From the NCBI GenBank assembly GCA_011109175.1, contig RDEW01000008.1, forward strand, positions 67,228-131,227: a stretch of 64,000 bases of DNA, given 5' to 3'. Origin of the DNA: Dicyema japonicum (Eukaryota; Dicyemida; Rhombozoa; Dicyemidae). Position numbers and translations under genes: made by a program. Shown one piece after another: positions 11,941-24,378 of the stretch. The first letter of the stretch is position 1, and every line of letters begins with the position of its first letter. The notes beneath the pieces were generated by a model, which did no database searches, was not told the origin of the DNA, and was given only the letters and a program-made list of their open reading frames with translations.

Positions 11941-12173
11941 ACTGAAGTAGTAAAGAAAGGGATTTTTAGATGCCGGCAAGAGATTGTAGGTCCCCTGAGA
12001 TAGGTGGATTCCACGAAACCTCCAAGGAGCTGAAGAGGACAGAAACCAAACAAGCGAAGAGAGGATTCGAGCGACACCACTAAGCTATCCTAGTGGACAC
12101 AACAACCCGAATTTTGTACTAAAAGAACGACAAAATGTCACAAATAGCGTAAAAACAAAAAGTTTAGTAAAAA

Positions 12174-12942
12174 TCACTTTCCAGTCAATTCCCTTTCCTT
12201 CAATTTGAACACCTCCAATCCAATTTCTTCGTATTTTTTATTAAGGGAGTGAATCTATAATAATCAAGTCACAAACGCTTTCTCTCGCCTGCTTCAGTAG
12301 ATCCTCACTCTCCCCTTTACTAGACCGATCTTTTCCATGCCTTCATTCCTTACCTGCCTCATTTCCACCTTGGATTTCTCATAGAGGGCCTTTGCCGACT
12401 TTACTAATTGCAGACGTCTCTCAGTGGTAATCTTTGGGATAGGTATATAAATCCGTTCGTCCTCTTCCTGGGGATTAATGCAGAAGCCAGAGTTTGTTAG
12501 GGCCTTCAAGGCTGATTTTAAATACAACGATAATTCAAATTACAACTTCTTTGGCGGAGAAATCGATGACCAACAGATTTGCTGATTTTCCGTAAATTCT
12601 GGCGACTTCCCCCAATTTGATGGGCTGACCTTCCTCCTCGGACACAACAAGGTCCACGAAATTTGCTTAAATGAGGACCAAATGTAACCAGGGATGTATC
12701 CCAGGCTTAGTTGTCGGGTGTATTTGAGTTTCAGTGAGGAAATACAGTTAGAAAAACTGTCTTCTAGTTCCTCGTAGTCCACAATGTGCGAGGTCTCCAT
12801 AGAAAATGTGACTTTTCCTGAAATTATTAAAGTTTAAACCAATTTTGGGTTTTTTACCCTTTTTGCTAAGGTAGAGACGATTATTCAGCAAGAATGAATA
12901 TTTTAGAAAATTTGGCCCACCAAAAGCAAATCTAGAAAGCAT
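12174..12942 (-). CDS. MRRF: mitochondrial ribosome-recycling factor (RRF family)
   Basis: RRF, with EF-G, splits post-termination mitochondrial ribosomes. ATG at 12942 starts a basic, Ser/Phe-rich leader (MLSRFAFGGPNFLKYSFLLN) fitting a mitochondrial presequence. Introns: 12818-12839 (22 nt), 12666-12688 (23), 12255-12276 (22). The spliced frame gives LEDSFSNCISSLKLKYTRQL, VDLVVSEEEGQPIKLGEVAR, then the RRF signature ALKALTNSGFCINPQEEDER and IYIPIPKITTERRLQLVKSA, KVEMRQVRNEGMEK, and the end helix HSLNKKYEEIGLEVFKLKER. Two points are unresolved: the junction at about 12503-12545 lacks a good GT-AG solution, and an AAAA run at 12325-12336 appears one base short. The end (stop 12174-12176) is well supported by the last intron. 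Confidence 0.88.
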
Positions 12943-14214
12943 CACAAGACTAAATTTAAAAAATTTTAATATTTGAAAATAATATTATAATATTTTCAAT
13001 TTTAAATACTTTTGTCTCCCTTATGACTTTTTGAAGTGTTGTCCCATGTGTCCTAATTAGTTGGGAGTTCGATACCGCTGTTTACCTGGTCGAAGGATTC
13101 CTTACTGGTAAAATGCTTTCTCCAAATCTTACAGGGGTCATGTTATCAACCTGTATCAGGAGACGCCGGTGTCTGGCCTCAACCAAAAAGGATCTATATC
13201 TTTCTACCCCATTGGAGGAGTTCTCATACTGCCGGAGATGGACTGACTTGTTCCTTGGAAGGAACATGACTTATTCCGACCCTGTGAACTGGATATAGTG
13301 GCGGATCAAGTCATCTTCGAGTTCCTTGTTAGGAGCATGGCAGCGTGGGTTATCCTACTCTAGTATCTACCTGTGATGTGAGAATACAGAGAGTGCGTGC
13401 GTGGGACCACAGGAGGGACACTAAACAAAGATGAAAAGCTTATTTAGAGAGGCTAGGATTTTCTAATGGTACTGGTTTTTTAATAATTCAATGGTCTTTT
13501 GGTCCTTAAGACCGTAGCAGATTTGTTCAGACACCCACATCGAATCTCCCCAGCTCATGATCTCAGGGGACCAAAAGCTATCTATTATCACACACCGATT
13601 TATTTATTTACACCACCACGATGATATCAGCTCGTAGAATCATGTCGCTTTGATCGATCTCCCTCTAGAGCTACCCTAGGAAAAAAAGTACATCCCCCTT
13701 TTCTAGCTCTGCTTTGACCAATTTCAAGTCATCCCGGGTTGCAGGATCTCCTATTTTAACGAATTTATTCTTTTACCCCAGTTTTTTCTTGTGAAGGAAA
13801 CCGGTGGTTAACGAAAGAGTAACAATCAAAACAAACACTCCCATAGAGCAGTCACATGTATCTGATGTGGTGTAGAAATTGAAGAAGACCATGAAATGAA
13901 GAGTAGAAGAATCTAGAAGGCAGGAGGTAGTCAGCGATGGAACTTATTGTTAGATTGGTTTTCATATTGGTCACTCGCTAGTGAAGAAAACTGTCTCCGT
14001 GTTGGGGGTTCGTCAAATTTACAGGCAAATTCTATTCGACTCAGTAATGACTTGTCTCTGATTTTCTAGAAACATGCCATTGAGAGGTTTGGGCTGAATA
14101 GGGAGTTGTGCCTCTAGCTGACCTCACCAAAAATCCGCACAGAGAAAAACCTTCACAAATGTAGGGGATTGTTCATTAAATCCGTGTTATTACCGAAAAC
14201 TGTCTCTAAATGAT

Positions 14215-15010
14215 GTGGAATTTCATAAAACTGAAGAAGAAAGAATATTTGAAGCATTGGGTCTTTGGGGAGGACTGTGTTTTAATATCCAAGTTGCTTC
14301 CCTAATGGACCACGTGGATGTCGTAGATGAGTTGTTCAGGCTTATTGAACTAACAAACTTTTTAACGGCCTGAAAAATTTGTCTGTAAACTTGCCAAATT
14401 TGCTGCTTCATTAAAAAATTCGTTGTTTCTAGTAGTCACAAGGGTAGATCAGATGAGAGACTCAACGGAAGGCAACAATGTCCTCTACTTTGGTCTGATT
14501 GATTCTCTTATTCGACTAGTTGTCTCCAATTATGTCTTTATTTGTCAGTTCTCACTGTATTTTTAGGTTCAATTTTCTAACCTAAAAAAGTGGCCCGGAA
14601 AAAAGTACGACTGTGACCCCCAAATTAGAAGAAGTTCATTCCAGCTTGTAAAATATGAGGATGGTGGTCACTGCTATAGAGTATTTCTGCATAAAGTCCT
14701 ACCTCAGACAGCTCTCCTCAACGTAAGGACATGCTCTACAGTTTTGATACGTAAACGTTGAATCAGATAACTCCCCCATTGTGAACTTTGAGCATTTGCT
14801 GAACGATACTGAGAATAATCCGTTATTTATGCTGTTATTCTCGGTAATAATGGAATCCGCCAAGATTTGGGAGAGATTTTTTCGGAATTTGAGGAATTAG
14901 TCTCTGAAGTGAATTGCATGAACTGTGATCGAATGTACCACCGTTTTTGGTTTCTCCCATCTTTCGTCGGCGGAATTTTCACTGAAAGGCCCAACTGAGA
15001 GTTGACCTCC
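14215..15010 (+). CDS. unidentified host gene, fragmentary coding segments
   Basis: Several plus-strand stretches look coding but I cannot name the product. 14215-14373 reads EFHKTEEERIFEALGLWGGL then DHVDVVDELFRLIELTNF. 14441-14565 reads DQMRDSTEGNNVLYFGLIDS. 14567-14761 contains LKKWPGKK joined by a 24-nt GT-AG interval (14605-14628) to SSFQLVKYEDGGHCYRVFLH. 14840-15001 reads DLGEIFSEFEELVSEVNCMN then CDRMYHRFWFLPSF. A further open stretch lies at about 15225-15360 (RKNKIYTSFNETRFVYKNQN). The intron of the usual length supports a real host gene. Exon limits and start are not resolved. Confidence 0.4.
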
Positions 15011-15769
15011 AAAAGGGAGTCGAATTCAGTTTGGGCTGAGGAGGGGAGTTTATATGTTATGAAATCTTTCGACTTTCTGGCATTTCCCTACAACAGTCAC
15101 CAAGGATGTTCTCCGTCAAATCGAGTACCCTTCTAGTGTTAAGTGAATGAAGGTTTCTATACCTGAAATATTCAACTCTCTTCCCAAACCCACGTGGGAT
15201 AAGGGAAAGCAATCTTTTAAAGAATTTGTTGAGTCGTAAAAATAAAATTTATACTTCTTTCAACGAAACACGTTTTGTCTACAAAAACCAAAATAATGCT
15301 GAGTCTCTCTCCTTTAAAGCAGAATGCAGACCAAGGGATGAAGGGAACCTGCTTATGTGATGGGGCGGGGGAGAGAATGATTCTATTTCTTGCCCATTTG
15401 CACTGAGGGTTGCCCATAGGTGGACCACGTGACGCCATGCTAACAACATTTATCATCTGAATATGACAAGGGTGATAAGAAGAACCGGGATCCAATTAGC
15501 TGACATTCCAGGTCAGTGACCTTTTTTGACATTCCACTAAAAATCAAGCAAAACTTATATTACCGATTTGGGGAGTTCTTTGGCGAATCGGAAGGAAGGG
15601 ATCACTTGTTCCCGGAAGCTATGTTCTGGCAATCACCCAAGAGCGATTCAAATTCTGGCTCAATGACATGAAGGGAGATATTGATCCCTTATCCATCCTT
15701 GTTGACACTAACACTGCACGGACGTCGAGCTGACACTTCACTTGTGAGACTGATAATTTGATCTTAGAT

Positions 15770-15830
15770 TTGACAGCATCAGATGCACCACTGTCTGGGT
15801 TAGAATCCCGTCTGCTTCATATTAGTTAGT
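15770..15830 (+). repeat. SINE-like tRNA B-box remnant
   Basis: GGGTTAGAATCCCGTC near 15797-15812 resembles a pol III B box. A similar element, GGATTCGAATCTCCCCCAG, is at 16323-16341. Neither is part of a foldable tRNA in my reading. I take both as eroded SINE heads. Confidence 0.3.
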
Positions 15831-16526
15831 TACCCCCGATTTCGCCAATATGTAGAGGGTCGGCTTTTCTGATAGGATTCTTCTGGAATCTCCATCAACG
15901 GTCGCTTTCGAGTCGTCTATTGGGGGTTTGTGGGGAAGTTGGTTACTATCTTTTTATAGCAACTAATAGACTCTTCTTCATACAAGGACCTGCCTTTCGA
16001 GAATCCCTTTCCTCCCAAACTCTATTCTTTTGTCTTACACCGATGACCTCTTTATTGCAGCGAGGCATGTAAGACCTGAGGAAACGATACGAAAGGACAT
16101 TGTTTCATGACAAACTGTAGTGGGAGCTAGGCATGGACGCCGTAATTAGACAATAACCACCATATTCTCTTTCTTGTGACTACACGGGATGTCCACTTGT
16201 CTTAATGTGGGTAAAAGACTTTGGCTTTCTTTTTTTCCCATGAACATGGGCGTGATAACTGGCTCAGGAGACGTCAGAAACCCGAGGTACTGAACAAAAT
16301 ATGTGTTGGATGCACTTAGGGTCCGGATTCGAATCTCCCCCAGCCCAGAATAAAAAGATCCCATAGGATCATGCCAGAAGCTGCAGAATAATAGTTATTA
16401 TTGATCCCACATCGACAAAGGGAGGTCGAAACCGGCGGGGACGGGCATCTTGAACGGAGTCTGGCGATAGTTACTAAGCCTCTATGCATGCTACTAATAT
16501 TTGGTCCTCGATTACGTCACAATAAT

Positions 16527-17041
16527 TTATTTTTGTAATAAATAGCACATGTGTTCCTTCCACTTATCCTTCCTGTAAAATCTTTTGCTGCATCTTTCGC
16601 AATAAAAGGGATAGTAGGAGCTGTGGCTCATTAAATGTCTCTTGAATGCTTTTATTGTCAGTATTTTGTCGCAGATTGGACAGATCTTGTACCTCCGTGA
16701 GCTTGACGACACTGTTCTCTGTCCTAAATTGAATAGGAGACCTTACTATTACTTTTTAGGGGACAGAAAGCTTCCACGATGCAGTTTTGCGACAAAGTCC
16801 GTGTCCACTCGAGCATCTTTTGGATTTCACTGTGAATTCTCAAATGTTGGGTCCTCATAAAGTTTAGAAAGTCATCCTTGTCTTTATTTTGGATTATTTG
16901 AAAATATATTCTTTGCAGCAAATCCATATACTCTCTGAATTTTGACAAAACCAAAACGTGAGATTTGTTGAACTTTACGAATAAATCTATTTTACACAAC
17001 CCCCTACCAAATACTAAATCCGAGTCTTTCTCAGGCCTCAT
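16527..17041 (-). CDS. small C2H2 zinc-finger protein, one 29-nt intron
   Basis: ATG at 17041 (MRPEKDSDLVFGRGLCKIDL). The frame runs through HVLVLSKFREYMDLLQRIYF to FCPLK, then a 29-nt GT-AG intron (16724-16752), then RQRTVSSSSRRYKICPICDK. Two classical fingers follow: CPICDKILTIKAFKRHLMSH (Cys-x2-Cys-x12-His-x3-His) and CERCSKRFYRKDKWKEHMC, which ends His-x-Met-Cys and so has a C2HC-like second finger. Stop at 16527-16529. Spliced length is 161 aa with no frame error. A nucleic-acid-binding role is inferred from the fingers. The N-terminal 95 residues match nothing I know. Confidence 0.7.
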
Positions 17042-17205
17042 TCGCCTTATTTCTAAAAACGCTGTATTTTATATTTGACAAATGTGTCAGAATTGATAAC
17101 GATGACATACTAAGTAAAAATTTATCAGCAATCTAATTAAAATAGTGCATTCTAAATGTGGCCAGTTAGTTTTTTGTGGAGTGTGTGGTAACCCTGGGTG
17201 AGGCG

Positions 17206-17640
17206 CTATTGTAGGACTCCACTGAGGGAATGGCCAAAGGGTATCAAATTGGGGTCGTAGTTATTCTTAAGGATTGTCATTCTGGGGACGATTGGTCGTT
17301 CAGCTCCAATTCGCGTTACTTGGAAGTTACTTGGTAGGGGTTTGAAGTGGGGACTAACTTCTATTGCACAGAAGTTTCTTCATTCCTCCCCTGAGCATAG
17401 ATGGTGAAAAACTCGGGGGACATTAGTGACCTGAAGATCTTTACTTGATATAACACTGGTTTGACTGGAGCAAATGCAAAACACCTGATGTCCTCGATAC
17501 AAGAGGTCACAAGAGAAACCAAAGAGCTGTTCAATGTATTAAGGCCGCGCATGTCATTGACACATCTCATAGACTTGTTCCCATACGAAGAGATAACTAT
17601 AATGGATTTTGGCGGGCAAACAGGAATTAAGTCTGCATAG
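17206..17640 (-). CDS. unidentified host gene fragment
   Basis: Minus-strand coding character in two frames. Upstream: PPKSIIVISSYGNKSMRCVN ... SLVTSCIEDIRCFAFAPVKP ... VKIFRSLMSPEFFTIYAQ. Downstream, after a two-base shift near 17350: PHFKPLPSNFQVTRIGAERP ... ILKNNYDPNLIPFGHSLSG, ending at the stop 17206-17208. Composition and length look like a conserved cytosolic protein, but I cannot place it. Confidence 0.4.
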
Positions 17641-17934
17641 CATAACAGGTGGAAGTTATGGCGACTATGAAGTGGTGGAATGTACGCACTTGGTTATGGC
17701 AGTACAAAATTAAGGATTGAATCTTTTCACTATTTATAAAACACAAATATTCGTCTTATTTTTTGCTTGTTGAGTTGGAAAGGACAAATCCTTGACACAC
17801 ATATATTTTTCAGAGTGGAGTGATGCGGTGGTATAGTGAGACGTTCGGTATTAATAATTGGCCTTTCACGAGAGCCACAATGCTTAAAGGTCCACATGGG
17901 CAGGACGCACACTTTAATTTAGACCAGTGTTTCT

Positions 17935-18280
17935 CAACGTGGGACGATTTTGAATTAAAGATTTTTAAACCATAAAATGAAAAATTTCAAAGACCATGGT
18001 AACACAAAATAACTACTAACATGAACCATGCGAACGCCAATAGAGACCTCAATTTGGCACTATGTTCTTCCCAGAGCCCACAAAAGTACGTTTTGGGCGT
18101 AGGACTTGATGTTCGTAGTCGCACAGGGCCTCTTGGACTATGCGGATTAGGAAATCCACTGGCATTGATAAGTGTCCATGATATATTTATAATTAAAATT
18201 AATTTAATAATTTAAATTTTAAATTTATTAAGGAAAAAAATGAGCAAATGGTCATATAGTGGTCGCCCTAGTTGCGTTGC
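17935..18280 (+). mobile_element. hAT terminal inverted repeat plus dispersed repeat
   Basis: CAGTGTTTCTCAACGTGGG at 17935-17953 is a typical hAT (Charlie-type) left end. No transposase follows. At 18240-18272 the sequence TGAGCAAATGGTCATATAGT recurs at 49264-49297 with a few changes, followed in both by GTCGCCCT/GACCGCCCT, so this is a second, non-coding repeat. From 18300 to 21100 I see no supportable gene. Confidence 0.5.
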
Positions 18281-21137
18281 TATTATTTCTCCTGATTGAA
18301 GATTTCTTTTCCTAGAAACAGAACGGATACTCTATAATTTCTTAGATCATGGGAGAGGTGAGATTATGTGACGCATTCAAAAAAATTACGTATGCTGTTA
18401 AAGATCATTTCAAAGTCTTAGAAACTACAATAAAGGGGAGTAGGGACTGTTTGGACACACCCTCAGAATAGGTTCGAGGGTACCTGCCAACGATGTAAAG
18501 GGTGCATACTTTGAGTGTACTCGAAAATCTAGGATGCCCTAGATACAGCTGGAATTCAAAAATAAAGCTACATGAAGCAGTAGACTAGAAGCTCTACACG
18601 AAATCACATCCTGGGGTAACTCACTGTTGAACCATTAATAAAACCACTGTTCAGAGGACAAAAAATCCTATAATCCTTTTCCCTTGCTTATGGTCCCTGC
18701 TCAAATTACTACAATACTGAGCAGGTCCTCGATAAGCGGACTCTCCTCATTCTCCATAAACTGGTCGAAAGTCGGGTGATCTTTGTAATAACGGTTGTAT
18801 CAACACAGAAAAGAAGATCAACGTGCATCAAAACCTTCATTCTGGTCTTCAAGGAGCATCAACGATTCTTACAGAGGGAGTTCAGGTTCAGACATGGATT
18901 TCGCTGAAATTCACGGAAAAGTATATCCATGAGGACGGAAAAAGAGTTTGGGAACTTCAATAGATCGATTAGTACCCTTATTCCATAATTTACAAAGCAG
19001 GGATTCCATGTCCTGAGCTAATCTGCATAAAGAGCACGTGATTGTGATGTCATTTATTGGAGAGGACGGTTTGTCTGTCCATTTGTTGAAGCAAATTCAA
19101 CTTGGTGGTTCCTTGGGATGCGACTATACGTGAAGTGTGTTCTCATAATGAGGAAGTTATACCACGTGTATCATTTGGTACATGCGGATTTGATTGAATT
19201 GCCTTGAATTTTTTCAGAGTGGACTGTAGGAATGTAATAGGTACCCCATGTTGTGATTTTTGTCTTCTATAGGAGGAATAATGCTGTGACCTTACTTATT
19301 TGGAAGTTGTTCGACTTTGTGGTAAATCCAATATTTGTGAAAGAGAGGATCAGTTGGAGATGATTATGAATCTTTAAGGCCTCCCAGATTATGACTTGGA
19401 TAAAGTGTCTTGAATACTGATATCCCCCGAAATCTGGATGATCTAAAGCAGGCATGTCAGATACGAGGCCCTTTTCAAGCAGGCGTGCGGCTATGGTAAG
19501 GGTTACACAAAGGATTTTTATTTAGTCGACGACATTGGACTCTTATCCCCCCATCATCAAAATGAGACCACCAAAGAAAAGCAATGGATTTCTGTTATGA
19601 CCTTTCTACGTGGTCAGAAGATGTTCATACGGTCCCCCTTACATACGAACGTTTCCAGAACAACGGTACTGTCCTTCAAGGTGCGTGCTTCCACGTGTTT
19701 GGCAGAACACTGGGCGCTTACGTCCATAACATGGTACTGAAATTGTGACCCCATTTAGAATGCATCTTCAGTTAAGGAGAAAAGAAAACATTAAGAAAGA
19801 CGGGTATTTCAATAAAAATGGGAACTACAGTGCTTTCTGGTTAATTTCAGAGATAAATACTTAGTTTGTAATAACAGCATTGCCACACCAAAATACTACA
19901 ACTTACCATCGATCTTTCGACAAATTCGTGGGCCTAATGCGTGTTTCAGACTCGAAGAATTGAAGGCTGTTGACACAGAAACAAGCATGTTTTACAGAAA
20001 TAGAGCAAGCCAATGTCGCTTCTGTTACTGCAAGCTATGAACTCAACCGAATGATCCACATGAGTGGCAGATCGTAAGGAGAGTGAAATCAACAAAACCT
20101 TCTCAGAGAAAAGGTGTTGTGGTGAACTTTGGATCTTTTTTGAGTTTGGTATGCCTGATCTAAATGATGCTGAGAAGGAGTTTGATTTGGTTCAGAATGG
20201 AGATATGGACGCTGTATTGGGTTTTCTGATTTTAGATTAACTACGTGAGTGTTGTTGGCCTTAACGTCTCTGCCCCTTAGGTCGATGGGAGTGATTCTCT
20301 GAGACTTCTTTATGTGAAGAGGTTGTGGGTGGTGAGAATGAGAGTGCGAAGCTATTTGTAACTCCCTGTATAGCGGGATTTTATTGTGGAAGTGATCTTT
20401 GATACATATATGTGTTTCTCGCGGAATGTCTGAAATTTGTTAACAAATGTAAGAAAAAATCAACCTGAAAAGCCCAACTGGGGTGTGGATAATCGGGAAC
20501 CTTTCCGTGCTGAAAAACGATGCTGACACTCTTGGAGTTCCTAATCTGAAAGAATAACAGAGGAAGTCTGACCTAACGTGATCAGGAGATAATCCGAAAG
20601 AGACATTCCCTAACGGATCAAGGAGGCGAAGTTTTTGTTTGTTTTGTCTGTTTCTCCTCTTTCCCTTCCTATTGGAGCGACCTCATATGATCCGCCTGTA
20701 TAGGTGGCGCCCAGTGTCAGGCTGGCACAAAAAAAGGACCATTTGCTCACCCTCACTCCACTGGAGGGGTTTCCTCAACTCCAACTAATTGACGTCTTTT
20801 TTCCTTTGCTGATTCCGTTGGACTCTTTCTGTAAAAGTGGAAACTGCATACACTCAACTAGTTGTTTACTATAACTTCTTTCTCGGTGTATTTTGGATTA
20901 ATAGCACTTTGATCCAATCAAACCTTTTCTGTGTTACAAAAATCAGTGAGGTCCTTAAATTGGCCCAAATTGTCCCTGAACTATTTGTGAATTTGTGAAT
21001 TTAAACATCTGGGTACTTCATATTTGCAAAATATTCAATAAGATTACGATTTTTCAGAGAGTTCCGGATCCTAATCCCCCTCTACACTAGAGTTTTTCGG
21101 ACGTCTTGGAAAACCGGATCACCTCATGCACTGGAGA

Positions 21138-21225
21138 TCTCCGCGAACGTCGCTGGCTGTTTGAGCGAATTTCGCTCGCAATTCTGAGAGGGAACAGCCA
21201 CGCAGTGAGGGCGGGAGCTAACTAA
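21138..21225 (+). repeat. dispersed repeat with internal palindrome
   Basis: Contains GAGCGAATTTCGCTCGCAAT, a near-perfect hairpin, followed by CTGAGAGGGAACAGCCACGC. The reverse complement of the same unit is at 57003-57090 (CGTGGTTATTCCCTCTCAGG ... GAGCGAGATTCGCTCAAATA). Non-coding. Confidence 0.65.
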
Positions 21226-21907
21226 AACTTTCGTCTACTTTATAATATTTGGATATTTCTTCAAAGTGATCTACAAATCCTTCTAGGTCAGGTTGTTCGT
21301 CAGTTATCATTTCCCCGTGTAATTTATGCATTCGAAAACCAAGCGTAGTATCAAGTTAAGGAAATTTTAACGATTGCATGTCTTTGTTGAAGGAATATAA
21401 TTTTAAGATGTCTTTGATGTGGACTCTAGGGAATTAATAATATTATTCACTGTTTTTTTGAAATTCGAATATTAAATAAATCAGAAAATATGTGAACGAT
21501 TTTTGGCTCGATATTCGCTTCTTTGTATCTCAAAATTTCGAGTTTTTGGAAACAATTAAGCCTTTTTCTAACACATGGTAAAATTTTTAGTTTGAAATTT
21601 TGATTTTTAATGAAATAATTGAAAACTATATTTTGTGCTATTAAAAATATATTTTATGCTTTTTTAAAATGTGTGGCCAATTGAGATTTCTTAGGAAAAT
21701 TGGCTTTTTTGAACCTTTGACGTGAACTTTCAGCCATAAATTGGCCAATTTGAGGATTGGACAATTAGAGGGACTTCACTGTCCTACGTTTAATGTTCGA
21801 AATATTTATATTCAAATCAATTTGAAATGTTTTGTGAATTATTTTATGAGTAATCTACCATACGAAATAACAATCAATAAATTAATAAAAGAATCACTCA
21901 AATAAAC

Positions 21908-24241
21908 TTAATGGTCATTAATGTAGTTCTGGGATTATAAAAATGACAACTTTGTAATTTCTTCGAAAAATCTCGGCATAGTGATGAATCTCTTTCATAT
22001 TGGATAGTAAGCATACATTCTCAATTTTTATGATATTGTCATGTGAAATTAACTTGCCCATAAATACACGTGCTAATGTAAAAATAAAAAATAACGTTCT
22101 AATGTTGTTAAATTAGCACATTTCCAGACAGCCTAAAGCCAAATTCGCTCATCTAAGTTATCATTGAATAAATTTATCGTTGACATTAGTGATCTACCAT
22201 AAAAATAGAAAATAATCTTTTATTGAATTCACATTGGGCTTCATAAGGATATTGTCTTATAAAGCGAACAAGTTTATTCAGAATGAGTTCTTGTGGATTC
22301 AGATCACTGAAGTCAGAATTAATAAATATTGGCAAAACATCATTAGGATCACTCAACAACAGGCAGAGAGAACTCAAAATTAAATAGCGATGATGAAAAT
22401 TGAGCAAAACGGAATCCATGTCTCTTTTAAGTAAAGCAACAAAATTACAATAAATAATTTATTAGACCGCTCCTTCTTATTAATTTTCTAGCCTTTGCAA
22501 ATTTAGTCAGATTATCCAAAAATAAGTCAAGTGGATAAAAAATATAATCGCATAAAAAATATAATTCGAGAAAATAATAAAGATGTTCAATACCGCCAAG
22601 ATCAACAAACAGATTAACATTCTTTTCATTTTCGTCTGAGTAAAATATTTCAATTACCTAAAAGATATTCCAACGTGTTGAGAGAAGCGTATAAAGGAGT
22701 TTTGAATATTTTAAGAGGCTCAAGAAAAAACTAAAATTATTCTGTTTTAAACCTTGACAAGGCCGGAATAGCCAAGATAGGCAAGAAATTCAATGCTCAT
22801 ACTTTTCATGATAGAGCGACAACAACCAAACAAATCATTTTCGAAGTCATACCAAGAATCCATTTGTGTTAACATGAATGACAGTGCAGGAAACTAAAAT
22901 GAGTAATAACTAACGAATATAGATATCTCCCAGGGTTTTAAACATAACAACAACTGAATGCATTCCACAGAAAACTAAAAATTTAAATTATTGATACATT
23001 ACGTGCATCATGAGTACCATCAATAAACTCAAGAAAAATGTCATAAATAATACTAAGGATAATTTCCACTCATACCAGCTATTAGCATAGGAAATTGCCT
23101 GGTTATTGATTATGTTAATTAAAATTATTCTAAAATAGAAATATTAAATTACATAATGAAGAGGAGACATTTTTTATAATTTTCACTCTTACGAATAAAC
23201 TAAACCTAAGTCTTCAAAATACTTTCAAAAATTTATTTAATAAGTTATTTTGAATTCTGAAATTCATTCGAGAAATCTCTGCAAAAGTTTCACTTGCTAA
23301 TTTTTTCTTATTTACGAAATGTAAAACAGACCTGACAAGGTTATTTAAAATTGATTCCGGATTATTCTATGTTATTTTATCAAATGTACCGAATTGGTTA
23401 TATTTTTATTAAAATTTAAAATTGTATAAAAATGAAATTTTTTCAATCCCTTTTTTGCAAAATGGCTAAAATTGTTCAAATAAATAACTCAGATATGTTG
23501 CTTAATATTTCCTCGTCGATAAAATATCCTGATAAATCTACAAAAGTAAGATTTTCGGTCTTTTTAAATAATGAGATGAAATTACAGTCACATCCCTCCA
23601 AGTATCCATCACTTGTATGCACAAAATGACTAGATTTGAGGGAAAATCAACTTTAAAGACTCCGGACTGTTAATGCTTGCAGCAAATTCCGTAAAATCAG
23701 TAATTAAGACATTGTGAAAATTTACACGTTCCAGTTTATCAATTATTTTTAGTGTACTATTATACATAGTCGTCGTTCTGTTTACTCCAAGGAGTTTGAG
23801 AAATTTTATATTTTTAAATCCAGTCATGAATAGCTGATGTAGCAAATCTGGGTCATCATAATGCAAGAGTGTGAATGATTTGACCTCATTCGGGGAAAAT
23901 GCCAATATAGGATTCTTTGTTGTTGAAATAATCCTTCTTATTGTAATATTGGATAAATTTGGATAAACTTGAATCATCTTAACAACGTCGTTAACGTCAA
24001 CATCTTCACCAGTCAATTCAATGTAAAAAATTGACCTGTTTACTACATCTGAAATTTTATATAAACTTGAATCTTGAAAAGATAGGTTTTTCTTAGGACG
24101 TGAATTCAAATATTTCAGTTCATTAAGGATTCTTTTGGAAAACATTTTTTTAGACTTGTCGTTTAATTTTATATATTTTTTATCTTCAAAGTTTGTTCGA
24201 ATATTATTAATGCATAATGCATATAATGAAGGTGTTTCCAT
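21908..24241 (-). CDS. ZYG11-family CUL2 substrate receptor (LRR + armadillo), 14 introns mostly 21-25 nt
   Basis: ZYG11 proteins recruit substrates to CUL2-Elongin B/C ligases. ATG 24241 (METPSLYALCINNI), stop 21908-21910. Inferred introns: 23630-23651, 23466-23488, 23367-23389, 23200-23222, 23130-23152, 23053-23075, 22975-22997, 22894-22914, 22731-22752, 22636-22657, 22424-22448, 22133-22197 (65 nt, the exception), 22073-22095, 21929-21950. The exons sum to 1974 nt = 658 codons, in frame throughout. The N-terminus resembles a VHL-box/LRR region (NLSNITIRRI, ENLTFVDLSGYFIDEEIL). The C-terminal half aligns with human ZYG11B as I recall it: NTLEYLLDENEKNVNLFVDL then GGIEHLYYFL, DLFLDNLTKFAKARKLIRRS, NKLVRFIRQYPYEAQCEFNK, AVWKCANLTTLE. 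657 aa versus about 744 in human. Orthology needs a profile search; the gene structure itself is strongly supported by frame closure. Confidence 0.87.
22133..22197 (-). other. 65-nt intron of the ZYG11-like gene (outlier length)
   Basis: GT at 22197/22196 and AG at 22134/22133. Removing 65 nt joins NKRLFSIFM to AVWKCANLTTLE in phase and makes the whole gene divisible by three. The interval still contains a frame (FNDNLDERIWL) resembling the family sequence just before AVW, ending in TAG. It may therefore be an exon now skipped because of that stop. Confidence 0.5.
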
Positions 24242-24378
24242 TTTATAATAAAAATTAAATATATTTTTTGATCTTATATTTTTTATCTTCAAAGTTTGTT
24301 CGAATATTATTAATGCATAATGCATATAATGAAGGTGTTTCCATTCTATAATAAAAATTAAATATATTTTTTGATCTT
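24173..24378. repeat. 103-bp tandem duplication covering the ZYG11-like start codon
   Basis: Two adjacent copies differ at very few positions (for example TTTTATAATA versus TCTATAATAA after the CCAT). Each includes the minus-strand ATG and the first 20 or so codons. The second copy lies upstream and enters the first in another frame (minus-strand ORF beginning MHYALIIFEQTLK), so transcription may meet two start codons. Confidence 0.85.

Noticed and set aside
14441-14565. NPRL2-like protein (VLYFGLIDSLIR resembles IQFGLMKNLIR)
   Set aside because: The neighbouring segments do not align with NPRL2, so the single short similarity is not enough to name the gene.
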